Source of the DNA: Acidicapsa ligni
GTDB lineage: Bacteria; Acidobacteriota; Terriglobia; Terriglobales; Acidobacteriaceae
Direction of reading: 5' to 3'
DNA: 64,000 nucleotides
Assembly (NCBI RefSeq): GCF_025685655.1
Contig: NZ_JAGSYG010000001.1
Location: 1,240,001 to 1,304,000 of the forward strand
This document shows positions 9,119-16,565 of this stretch, in pieces (the stretch's first letter is position 1; every line of letters begins with the position of its first letter). A model generated the notes under the pieces. The model saw nothing but the letters and a program-made list of their open reading frames with translations. It had not been told where the DNA came from and searched no databases. The translations under genes were made by a program, and so were the position numbers.

Positions 9119-9841
9119 ATGACCGAGCAGGCCGAAATCCGCAATAATCTGACGCGCCTTGAGGATTCCATTTCCGCTGCCTGCCGTGCCGCCAACCGGC
9201 CCCGTGCGGAGGTAGAACTGGTTGCAGTCTCTAAAACGCATCCAGCCGCAGCCATCGTTGAAGCCGTAGGCCTGAGGCTGCACATCTTCGGCGAAAATCG
9301 CGTTCAGGAGTTTGCAGCCAAGTCGGCCGAATTGCCGCCAGACGTGCGCCGCCAGATGCGCGTTCATCTCATCGGACACCTGCAATCGAACAAGGCTGCG
9401 AAGGCCGTAGAGGTCTTTGACGCCCTCGACACGCTGGATTCGTTGAAGCTGGCCGAACGCCTCAATGAAGCTGCCCTCTCGCTAGGGAAGCGTATGCCTG
9501 TATTGCTTGAAATCAAGCTGAGCCACGAAGAATCCAAGGCGGGCATTGTGCCCGATTCCGCCGAACTGGCCGAGCTTTTGGAACGCCTGCCGTCCCTGTC
9601 CAATCTTGATGCACAGGGCCTGATGACCATCGCCCCGCTGGACGTGCCGGAGGACGAAACCCGCGCTTGTTTCCGCAACCTGCGACTGCTCCGCGACCGC
9701 ATCAGTGCCGCGCATCCCAGGCTGAATCTGCCCGTGCTTTCGATGGGCATGAGCGGCGACTTCGCGCTGGCCATTGCCGAGGGAGCAACACGCATTCGAG
9801 TCGGCACTGCGTTGTTTGGTCGCCGCGAATATCCGGCATGA
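9119..9841 (+). CDS. YggS/PROSC family pyridoxal-phosphate homeostasis protein
   Basis: This 240-residue protein belongs to the YggS/PLPBP family, which binds pyridoxal 5'-phosphate and helps control its free level and amino-acid balance. The PLP lysine lies in ELVAVSKTHP (K39). Other family signatures are FGENRVQE, HLIGHLQSNKA and the C-terminal LSMGMSGDFALAIAEGATRIRVGTALFG. The fold resembles alanine racemase without that activity. The ATG at 9119 follows GGGGAG at good distance. Its stop overlaps the next start as ATGA, so the two genes are translated together, the yggS-yggU arrangement seen in many bacteria. Confidence 0.94.
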   Translation: MTEQAEIRNNLTRLEDSISAACRAANRPRAEVELVAVSKTHPAAAIVEAVGLRLHIFGENRVQEFAAKSAELPPDVRRQMRVHLIGHLQSNKAAKAVEVFDALDTLDSLKLAERLNEAALSLGKRMPVLLEIKLSHEESKAGIVPDSAELAELLERLPSLSNLDAQGLMTIAPLDVPEDETRACFRNLRLLRDRISAAHPRLNLPVLSMGMSGDFALAIAEGATRIRVGTALFGRREYPA

Positions 9842-10164
9842 TTGGCCCTGCAATTCACAGCGTGATTCGCGAAACGGCAAACGGCTGCACAATCGCCGTC
9901 CGCGCTCAGCCCGGCGCAAAGAAAACTGCCATCCTCGGCATCTATGGTGAAGGCGAATCAGCCGCATTGAAGATTGCAGTTCAAGCCCCACCAATCGAAG
10001 GCCGCGCCAACGAAGCGCTGATCGCCTTCCTGGCCGGGACATTTTCAGTTCCAAAGTCGTCTATTCAATTGCTGTCAGGTGAGTCTTCACGAAGTAAGGT
10101 CTTCCTGTTGAAAGGTGTCATTCGCTCGCAGGCCGAGGGCGTCCTTGCGTCTGTGGTTGAATAA
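9838..10164 (+). CDS. DUF167/YggU family protein
   Basis: The 108-residue product has the YggU/DUF167 signature: basic VRAQPGAKKTAILGIYGEG, then LKIAVQAPPIEGRANEALIAFLA and the SRSKVFLL segment. Structures of the family show a small alpha/beta fold; its function is unknown. The ATG at 9838 overlaps the stop of the YggS-like gene by ATGA, which sets the start although the frame is open further upstream. Confidence 0.9.
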   Translation: MIGPAIHSVIRETANGCTIAVRAQPGAKKTAILGIYGEGESAALKIAVQAPPIEGRANEALIAFLAGTFSVPKSSIQLLSGESSRSKVFLLKGVIRSQAEGVLASVVE

Positions 10165-10231
10165 CGGCTAGGCCTCATCCGTTACACTTCGATCAATCTA
10201 TAGTTCGTCTTCCGCGAGGGAAAACCTGCCC

Positions 10232-11665
10232 ATGTCGTCGCTTTACGTCATTCTATTGGTGGTTATAGCTGTCACGCTCATGGGCGTCTCGCTCTTCCGC
10301 GCATCTCTGGTCAAGACCAAGGCCGACTATCTCGTCGCTGGCCGTTCGCTGCCTGCCATCGTGCTTGTCTTTACGCTGCTCAGTTCGTGGATCGGCGCGG
10401 GTTCTCTCTTTGCCGGGGCAGAGAATGCCTACAAGAACGGTTTCGCTGCCCTCTGGCAGCCTGCAGGGGGATGGATCGGTCTGCTGTTGATCTATTTCAT
10501 CGCGCCACGCGCCCGCAAATTTGCACAGTTCACCATCCCCGACCTGCTTGAAGCGCGCTATAACCAGACGGCCCGCGTGCTGGGCGTCATCGCAATCCTG
10601 TTTGCGTATGTCGGAATCACCAGCTATCAGTTCAAAGGCGGCGGCGCGGTGCTGCACCTGATCTTTCCCGGCGTGATCTCAACCAATATGGGAACGTACA
10701 TCATCGCGATCTTCGTCATTTTGATGACGGCATTGGCGGGCATGTCTTCCGTTGCTTATACCGATCTGATCATCGGTTCGCTGGTCTCGGTCATCTGCCT
10801 TATAGCCGCGCCCTACCTGCTCATTCATGCAGGTGGATGGACCGGTGTTCGTGCAGCTTTGCCAGCAACGCATTTTGAGGTGCTCGGCAATCTGACCATG
10901 ATGCGCGCGTTGGAATTTCTGCTTCCCACGCTGTTACTGATGCTTGGCAACCAGGCCATGTATCAGAAGTTCTTCTCGGCAAAAAGTGAGCGCGATGCAC
11001 GCCGCGCAGTCGTTGGCTGGATCATCGGAACCATCGTTCTGGAAGTTGCGATCATCTCCATTGCAGTCTTCGGCTCGGCATTGTTTCCCACGGGAGAGGT
11101 CGCGAAAAACCCGAGCGAGATCATCGCCTACACCGCGCGTAACGGATTGCCTGCATTCCTCGGCGCACTGTTACTGGCCGCAGTTTTTGCCAAGGTTATT
11201 TCAACGGCTTCCAACTTTTTATTTTCCCCGGCGACGAATCTGGTCAACGATGTCTTTGTCCGTTATATCTCGCCCAACGTCGGTAACAAGCGCGTGCTGA
11301 TTGTCTCTCGCCTGATGGTTGTTTTGCTCGGCTGCTGGGCGCTCTACCAGGCCGTCTACGCACAGAGCATTCTGGAGAAGATGCTCTATGCCTATACCGT
11401 TTATTCCGCCGCGCTGACACCGGTTATTCTCGCCGCGTTTTACTCGAAACGTGTCACTGCCTGGGGCGCCGTCGCAGCCATCGCTACGGGCACAGTCGTC
11501 ACTGTCACATGGGATTTGCCAGCGGTTCGTGGCCTGTTCCCAGCGATCATCTCACAGCGGGACGCGATCTTTCCAGCGCTCATCTCGGCCGTTGCCGCCT
11601 TGATTCTCGTGAGCCTGTTTACGCCCAAACCAAGTGCTGAGCAGCTAGCTAAATTCGCAGGGTAA
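10232..11665 (+). CDS. Sodium:solute symporter family transporter
   Basis: A 477-residue protein with about 13 hydrophobic segments and the SSS-family pattern: DYLVAGRSLPAIVLVFTLLSSWIGAGSLFAGAENAYKNG near the N-terminus, and SSVAYTDLIIGSLVSVICLI in the middle. The latter corresponds to the sodium-binding region of PutP/vSGLT-type carriers. The substrate (amino acid, sugar, carboxylate or other) cannot be assigned. The ATG at 10232 is preceded by GAGGG about 12 nt upstream. The DUF503 gene follows after 4 bp and is probably cotranscribed. Confidence 0.88.
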   Translation: MSSLYVILLVVIAVTLMGVSLFRASLVKTKADYLVAGRSLPAIVLVFTLLSSWIGAGSLFAGAENAYKNGFAALWQPAGGWIGLLLIYFIAPRARKFAQFTIPDLLEARYNQTARVLGVIAILFAYVGITSYQFKGGGAVLHLIFPGVISTNMGTYIIAIFVILMTALAGMSSVAYTDLIIGSLVSVICLIAAPYLLIHAGGWTGVRAALPATHFEVLGNLTMMRALEFLLPTLLLMLGNQAMYQKFFSAKSERDARRAVVGWIIGTIVLEVAIISIAVFGSALFPTGEVAKNPSEIIAYTARNGLPAFLGALLLAAVFAKVISTASNFLFSPATNLVNDVFVRYISPNVGNKRVLIVSRLMVVLLGCWALYQAVYAQSILEKMLYAYTVYSAALTPVILAAFYSKRVTAWGAVAAIATGTVVTVTWDLPAVRGLFPAIISQRDAIFPALISAVAALILVSLFTPKPSAEQLAKFAG

Positions 11666-11669
11666 CTCT

Positions 11670-11972
11670 ATGCCTGTTGCGCAACTGACCTTAGACGTCC
11701 GCATCGAACACGCCCGTTCTCTCAAGGATCGAAGGCAGGTCGTTCGCTCCTTGAAAGACCAGCTTCGCCAGGGATTCAACATCTCTGTCGCGGAGCTGGA
11801 CGAGGCCGTCACCTGGCAGAGCGCTACAATCGGGATTGTCGGCATCTCCAATTCGCGCGATTATTTGCGTGGCCAGATGGAAGAAGTCGAGCGCGCAGCA
11901 GCCCGCATGATTCACGAACTGGGTGCAGAGCTTGCCGACTCCTGGTGGGATTTTATTGAAGGCGAAGCCTGA
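11670..11972 (+). CDS. DUF503 (YlxP-like) protein
   Basis: The 100-residue protein fits DUF503/YlxP: an N-terminal strand, then the basic segment HARSLKDRRQVVRSLKDQLRQ, followed by FNISVAELDE and VGISN. In many bacteria this small ferredoxin-like-fold protein is encoded near rbfA and ribosome-maturation genes. Here rbfA lies about 3 kb downstream on the same strand, separated by two minus-strand genes. Function is unknown. Confidence 0.88.
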   Translation: MPVAQLTLDVRIEHARSLKDRRQVVRSLKDQLRQGFNISVAELDEAVTWQSATIGIVGISNSRDYLRGQMEEVERAAARMIHELGAELADSWWDFIEGEA

Positions 11973-12005
11973 CGCGCTTGCAGCATAGGTGCAGGTGAAT
12001 CAGGC

Positions 12006-12608
12006 TCACTCCTGATATTCAGGGCGAGCCTTTCTCGACAGCGTTTTGATGTGATTGGCAAGTTCAATCGTCATGTAGTGGTTCAGCTTCGCGTCGAAGT
12101 CTTCCCAATCCTTGCGAAATAACGCTCGGCAAATTTCCTCAAAGCCCGCAGCATTGCCGCACATCGCGCTCAGAAAACGATATGTAGCCTCCAGCGAACG
12201 GCGAACACGATCCGCCGGACCGGAGTCACGCCTGGCCATCTCAACCAGCTTGCGAAGAGCCACGGAAGCGCCGCCCGGCTGCGATTCCAGCCACTCCCAA
12301 TGGCGCGGCAGCAGCGTGACTTCGCGGGCGACCACGCCTAATTTTGGCCGACCGGCTTTACGGATCGGCTCTGGTTCTGGCGGGGAGTTACCGCCTATTA
12401 TCTTCGCGGGATCGGGCGAAGTTGGATCGAACTCTTCGCCATCATCGTCGTAAAAGGCTCGGGTAGGCGATGTTTCCCGCTGGGCCATGGTCTTTCTTAC
12501 GATTTCGCGGACTTCGGTTTCGGTGCCTCGCGCTAGCACTCCGAAACTTTCAAAGACGGTGCATTGACGTTCGTTGGGTGATGTCACGGCTGAATCAATC
12601 CCTTTCAT
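12006..12608 (-). CDS. DUF2239 family protein
   Basis: The 200-residue product matches DUF2239: an N-terminal segment beginning TVFESFGVLARG, an acidic FYDDDGEEFD, a basic linker KAGRPKLGVVAREVTLLPRHWEWL, and a helical domain containing GGASVALRKLVEMAR and a late FRKDWEDFD. The KAGRPKLGV linker followed by LLPRHWEWL resembles DNA-associated ribbon or HTH regions, so a regulatory role is possible but not shown. ATG 12608 has no good ribosome site; GTG at 12587 with AAAGGG upstream is an alternative. The promoter region holds four related CCGG-centred sites, suggesting tight and perhaps autogenous control. Confidence 0.85.
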   Translation of the reverse strand: MKGIDSAVTSPNERQCTVFESFGVLARGTETEVREIVRKTMAQRETSPTRAFYDDDGEEFDPTSPDPAKIIGGNSPPEPEPIRKAGRPKLGVVAREVTLLPRHWEWLESQPGGASVALRKLVEMARRDSGPADRVRRSLEATYRFLSAMCGNAAGFEEICRALFRKDWEDFDAKLNHYMTIELANHIKTLSRKARPEYQE

Positions 12609-12610
12609 TG

Positions 12611-12716
12611 AATTAATATCCGGGTAAAATCAATTACGATTCAAATAATACCCGGGTATTAATGTCAGATGCAAGAGTTTTATCCGGATATAAATTTTAA
12701 ATTTGCCCGGATAATA
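12611..12716 (-). promoter_or_regulatory. Promoter with four evenly spaced CCGG-centred operator-like sites
   Basis: On the minus strand, TTGCAT (12674-12669), an 18-bp spacer and TATTAT (12650-12645) form a good sigma-70 promoter for the DUF2239 gene. Four related sites surround it. Their centres are at about 12621.5 (ATATCCGGGTAA), 12653.5 (perfect 16-bp palindrome TAATACCCGGGTATTA, 12646-12661), 12685.5 (TATCCGGATA, 12681-12690) and 12708.5 (TTGCCCGGATAATA). Centre spacings are 32, 32 and 23 bp. The perfect palindrome covers the -10 box and part of the spacer, so binding there should block RNA polymerase. Confidence 0.75.
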
Positions 12717-12756
12717 TTCTTCATAAAGGAGATCGCTCGTAATGCCGGTTCGATGG

Positions 12757-14757
12757 TCAGATTCGGTGAATCTGGCTAATCAGGTGCCAGTGTATTGAGA
12801 ACCAGCTTAGAAATACGCAAGCCAGCGCAACCAGGGTGAACTTGAGTTTGGTGATCCAGCGTAGGTCACGGGACCAGACTGCGATTCCCGAGATCACAGC
12901 CAGAAAGCTCAGGAACAGCAGCAGGCCGATGACGCAGTTGAGCGCGAAGAAATAGGGCGTCCAGCCAGGGCTGGGCGGCATTATGTCATCTCCCTGGGAG
13001 GCAAAAAAACTAAGGATGCTGAGGAACAGGAAGACCCAAAACCAGGCCGCAAGTTTTGCTCCGGTCGAGAGCCAGGCCGTACCTGGTTGAGGCGCTGGGC
13101 GAGGGCGTTTGCGCAGGAAGATTCGATGGCCGAGGCGGATGATCGTTGCGAGCACGACGGCGATCAGAATGGCAAAGCTTCCACCCAGGAGCGGAAAGAT
13201 CAGGTCTCCGTTTTCAAACCAGGAAACGCGCTGATCCTGTTCGCCTGCGAATTCATTGGCGAGACGAACGACTTTACCGTGCTCATCGCGAATCGCAAAA
13301 ATACGCTGCTGGTCGCCGACCGCTTGCCACAGGTCTTTCCCGATGGGTTTGAATTTGACGTCATGTCCGCGCAGGTCTTTGACGTCGTCCTCGACCAGCT
13401 CGCCATCTTTGTTGATTGTGACACTGCTTTGGCTGATCAGTGCGGCGATGCGGAGTTTGGTGCTGTCGGCGCGTCGTGTCGGTTGGTAGGCGCCTTCGAC
13501 GGCTTCGAGTTCCTTCCGCGAGAGCGTCAGAAAATTCTGTTTGAGTGTCGCTGGAAAGTAGCGGTCGGAGAACATGCGGATGATCTCGGGGCGCGCGTGG
13601 CCGCGGCTGCCGACGGAGTTGAAGGAGACGAAGAGCACCAGCTTCTGCGTGGGTTCAACTGCGAAAAAACTGTGAAAAGCGGTGAGGTCGCCGCCGTGTC
13701 CAATCCAGCGAAGGTTGTTGCGCCACGTCTGGTAGAAGCCCATGCAGGCGGCAGGCATATCCTTGCTGGTGCGGAACTGGGGCGTCCACATGGCAGCAAC
13801 AGTTTCGGGCTTCAGAATGCGTGTGCCGTCGAGTTCGCCGCCGTTGAGCAGCGCCTGCCCGAGCCGGCCCATGTCCGGGGCAGTTGAAGAGAAACCGCCT
13901 GCGCCAACGGGATTAAAAACTTCAAAGCCCTGCGGCGGTTTTTGCGTGTCGGCAAAGTAGCCTTCCGATACGGCAAAGCCTTTTGGGGCCGGTTGATAGA
14001 ACGTCGAGTGCATCATCCTTAGCGGCAGATAGATGTGGCGCCTAGTGTATTCCTCAAAAGGCTCTCCGCTCACGCGCTGCACGATGTAGCTGGCCAGGCC
14101 CACGCCGTAGTTGGAGTAGCCCGGAATTGTGCCCGGCGGGAAGATACGATTCGGCTGGTTCTGAATGAGGTAGTCGCGCAGCGAGATTTTGTACTTCTGG
14201 TTGGTGGTGACGACGAGATTGGAAACCTCCTCAAAGCCAGCGGTGTGGGTCATCAGGTTGCGCAGGGTTACGGGTTTGCCAAAGGCAGGGCGAATCTGAA
14301 AGTCGAGATAGCGATTGACATCCGTATCGAGGTCCAGCTTGCCTTGCTCCTGAAGCTGCATGATCGAGATCCAGGTGGAGAGCTTTGAGATGGAAGCGAG
14401 CCGGAAAACAGTGCTGGCTGGATCGACGGGTGTTTGCTTTTTTATGTCCGCGTATCCATATCCTTTTTGCAGCAGCACCTGTCCATCTTTCATGACCAGT
14501 ACACTGGCTCCGGCGATGTCACTTCGCTCCAGTTGCAAGGGCAGGATGCCGTCGAAGAATGCTTCCAGGTCTGCTGAGTCGAGCGTATGCGCCGTGGCGG
14601 GAACAGTCGGTACTGGCTGCGCCGGGGACGCCTGGCTGGATGGAGCTGCCTGGAGCTTCGGTTTTGGCAAGGCAGGCAGCGGGCTCGGCGTGGGAGCCTG
14701 AAGTGCGAAGACAGCGGTGCAGGGAAGAAGCAAAAGTGCAGCAAGCAATTTGAGCAT
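12757..14757 (-). CDS. Serine hydrolase (class C beta-lactamase fold) with four C-terminal membrane helices
   Basis: This 666-residue protein has a signal peptide (LKLLAALLLLPCTAVFALQ) and a Pro/Ala-rich linker to about residue 55. The beta-lactamase/esterase domain carries the SxxK motif SISK (S122, K125), the YSN motif (Y214-N216) and a later GHGGDLTAFHS as a KTG-like box. A beta-rich region with AFEGAYQ-like spacing follows. The final 170 residues contain four membrane helices. Such proteins are peptidase- or esterase-like, acting on D-amino-acid peptides or esters in the periplasm. The start ATG at 14757 has AGGAG 5 nt upstream; the frame is open to 15042, but that part lacks coding character. 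Confidence 0.88.
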   Translation of the reverse strand: MLKLLAALLLLPCTAVFALQAPTPSPLPALPKPKLQAAPSSQASPAQPVPTVPATAHTLDSADLEAFFDGILPLQLERSDIAGASVLVMKDGQVLLQKGYGYADIKKQTPVDPASTVFRLASISKLSTWISIMQLQEQGKLDLDTDVNRYLDFQIRPAFGKPVTLRNLMTHTAGFEEVSNLVVTTNQKYKISLRDYLIQNQPNRIFPPGTIPGYSNYGVGLASYIVQRVSGEPFEEYTRRHIYLPLRMMHSTFYQPAPKGFAVSEGYFADTQKPPQGFEVFNPVGAGGFSSTAPDMGRLGQALLNGGELDGTRILKPETVAAMWTPQFRTSKDMPAACMGFYQTWRNNLRWIGHGGDLTAFHSFFAVEPTQKLVLFVSFNSVGSRGHARPEIIRMFSDRYFPATLKQNFLTLSRKELEAVEGAYQPTRRADSTKLRIAALISQSSVTINKDGELVEDDVKDLRGHDVKFKPIGKDLWQAVGDQQRIFAIRDEHGKVVRLANEFAGEQDQRVSWFENGDLIFPLLGGSFAILIAVVLATIIRLGHRIFLRKRPRPAPQPGTAWLSTGAKLAAWFWVFLFLSILSFFASQGDDIMPPSPGWTPYFFALNCVIGLLLFLSFLAVISGIAVWSRDLRWITKLKFTLVALACVFLSWFSIHWHLISQIHRI

Positions 14758-14905
14758 GGATGCTCCTGAATGCAGAATAGGAAGGAGTATAGCAGCGAGG
14801 TTGACGCGCCGATTTACCTGTTCGCTGGCGGTGCCCATTCGTTGACTGTCCAGAGGCCGGGGATCCGGTAAACCGGGGTTTCGATGGTTCTGGAGGCAGG
14901 GCTCT

Positions 14906-14913
14906 GGTATGCT
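14906..14913 (+). promoter_or_regulatory. Candidate extended -10 box of rbfA
   Basis: GGTATGCT, preceded by CT, lies 25 bp before the rbfA start. The same octamer occurs upstream of the GNAT gene (18465) and the class III aminotransferase (48843). No clear -35 box is seen, which is normal for extended -10 promoters. Confidence 0.4.
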
Positions 14914-14938
14914 AAGAGGTTTACCCGGGAGGAATACT

Positions 14939-15373
14939 ATGGCAGAACCAAGATCGCGTGTGTACCATCGAAACCGGGTTGCGGAGAGCCTGCGAGAGGA
15001 GATTGGAACGATGCTGGAAGGCCAGCTTTCCGATCCTCGCATTGCGCTCTGTTACGTGACGGAAGTGGCGATGAATCCCGGCTCGAAATCGGCGCGGGTG
15101 TATATCGCGGTGGATGGCGGCGAAGAGGCAGAGAAGCAGACGATCGATGCGCTGCTGGCAGCACGTGGTTTCATTCGCCACGAACTGCTGGAGCGGCTGG
15201 GAATGCGCCGCGTACCTGATCTCAGCTTTCATGTGGATCGTTCCGAGAAGTTTCAATCGCGCATCGACGAGTTGCTGGGCCGCGTAAAAAAGCGCCAGAA
15301 ACCCGCTGCCGATGCGCCCCTGGATGTGACGGCTGATGCTGGCCTTGCACCGAAGACACCGACTGCGGAGTAA
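14939..15373 (+). CDS. rbfA: 30S ribosome-binding factor A
   Basis: The 144-residue product is RbfA, a KH-fold cold-shock factor that binds the 5' part of 16S rRNA and helps mature the 30S subunit. Signatures are the N-terminal RNRVAESLREEIGTMLEGQLSDPRI, then VTEVAMNPGSKSARVYI and LLERLGMRRVPDLSFHVDRS. A disordered Pro/Ala-rich tail follows after about residue 115. The start ATG at 14939 has GGGAGG with 6-nt spacing, so an in-frame start at 14909 is unlikely. The NrnA-like gene begins 11 bp after the stop; rbfA-nrnA pairing is common. Confidence 0.95.
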   Translation: MAEPRSRVYHRNRVAESLREEIGTMLEGQLSDPRIALCYVTEVAMNPGSKSARVYIAVDGGEEAEKQTIDALLAARGFIRHELLERLGMRRVPDLSFHVDRSEKFQSRIDELLGRVKKRQKPAADAPLDVTADAGLAPKTPTAE

Positions 15374-15384
15374 AACTGATTTCT

Positions 15385-16428
15385 ATGGCGAGCCCCCAAC
15401 CCATTCGACCAGACCGCTCAGAGAGACCTCCTCAGGGAGGATATTCCGATGCTCAGCCACCGGAGGTAACCGCAATTCTGGATGCTCTCCGCGACGGCGA
15501 GCGGTTTCTCGTCTGTTCCCACTCGCGGCCAGATGGCGATGCCGTCGGTTCGATGCTGGCAATGGGAATGCTGTTGCAGCAGATGGGCAAGCGAGCCGAC
15601 CTGGTAACCGCAGACCGTGTTCCGGCGGTCTATCGCAGCCTGCCGGGAGCCGATGCCATACGCACAGTGATGCGTGTTCACGGACCCTATGATGCGGTGA
15701 TTCTACTGGAGTGCGATGGCATTGAGCGTACGCGCCTGCGCGGGCTGGAACCGATGTTTCTCATTAACATCGATCACCATGCGAGCGGCAAGGACTTTGG
15801 CCAGCTCAACTGGATCGATCGTAATGCCTGTTCGGTGGGCGAGCTGGTGCATCGCCTGGTGCGGGTCGCTGGCGGTACGGTAACTGCCGAGATGGCAACC
15901 TGCCTGTACACAACGCTGCTTACGGATACGGGCGGCTTCTGCTACGGTGGCATTCAGGCAAGCACCTTTGCGCTGGCAGGCGAACTGACTGCGGCGGGCG
16001 CTGATCCCGTGCGGATTGCTCGCGATATTTATTTCGCCAATCCCATGTCGAAGATGATGCTGCTAGGCACTGCCTTGAGCACTCTGCAGCGCGACGAGGC
16101 CAACGGAGCAATCGCCTGGGTGTCGATTCTGCATGAGGATATGGTTCGCTGCGCAGCGGTGGAAGAAGATTGCGAAGGTGTGGTGAACTACGCACTTTCG
16201 ATCGCGGGGATAGAAGCTGCGGTCTTTCTGCGCGAACTACCCGAGGGACGCATTCGCCTGAGTCTGCGCAGCAAGATTGGAAAAGATGGAAATAGTATCA
16301 ACGTGGCGGCTATCAGCGAACGTCTGGGTGGCGGCGGGCATGAGAACGCCGCCGGCTGCACGCTGGATGGTCCGCTGGAAAGCGCTACGGAGCAGATTCT
16401 TTCGGCGCTTCGTGCGGCCATGCGATAG
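15385..16428 (+). CDS. DHH/DHHA1 phosphoesterase, NrnA-like oligoribonuclease/pAp phosphatase
   Basis: The 347-residue protein carries the metal-binding motifs of the DHH superfamily: SHSRPDGDAVGS (H46, D50, D52), a further conserved D in VILLECDGIER, and the eponymous IDHHASG (D130-H132). The DHHA1 RNA-binding domain ends in GGGGHENAAGCTL. NrnA-type enzymes degrade very short RNAs and often 3'-phosphoadenosine 5'-phosphate. Length matches family members of about 320-350 residues, with an extra 25-residue disordered N-terminus. The gene follows rbfA closely and is probably cotranscribed. Confidence 0.92.
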   Translation: MASPQPIRPDRSERPPQGGYSDAQPPEVTAILDALRDGERFLVCSHSRPDGDAVGSMLAMGMLLQQMGKRADLVTADRVPAVYRSLPGADAIRTVMRVHGPYDAVILLECDGIERTRLRGLEPMFLINIDHHASGKDFGQLNWIDRNACSVGELVHRLVRVAGGTVTAEMATCLYTTLLTDTGGFCYGGIQASTFALAGELTAAGADPVRIARDIYFANPMSKMMLLGTALSTLQRDEANGAIAWVSILHEDMVRCAAVEEDCEGVVNYALSIAGIEAAVFLRELPEGRIRLSLRSKIGKDGNSINVAAISERLGGGGHENAAGCTLDGPLESATEQILSALRAAMR

Positions 16429-16565
16429 GCAGAGCCACGGGCAGCGTAGTTTTAACATGTTGCAGTAACACGATTTATCATTGCAGGGGCTGGATCTGGT
16501 AGCCTTTGAAGATTGGGCCCATTCCCCTATGAGGCCAGGAAAGTTTTTACACTGAGACCGGTAGA

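Noticed and set aside
14758..15042. Long N-terminal extension of the serine hydrolase
   Set aside because: A signal peptide and an AGGAG site start at 14757, and the upstream part overlaps rbfA.
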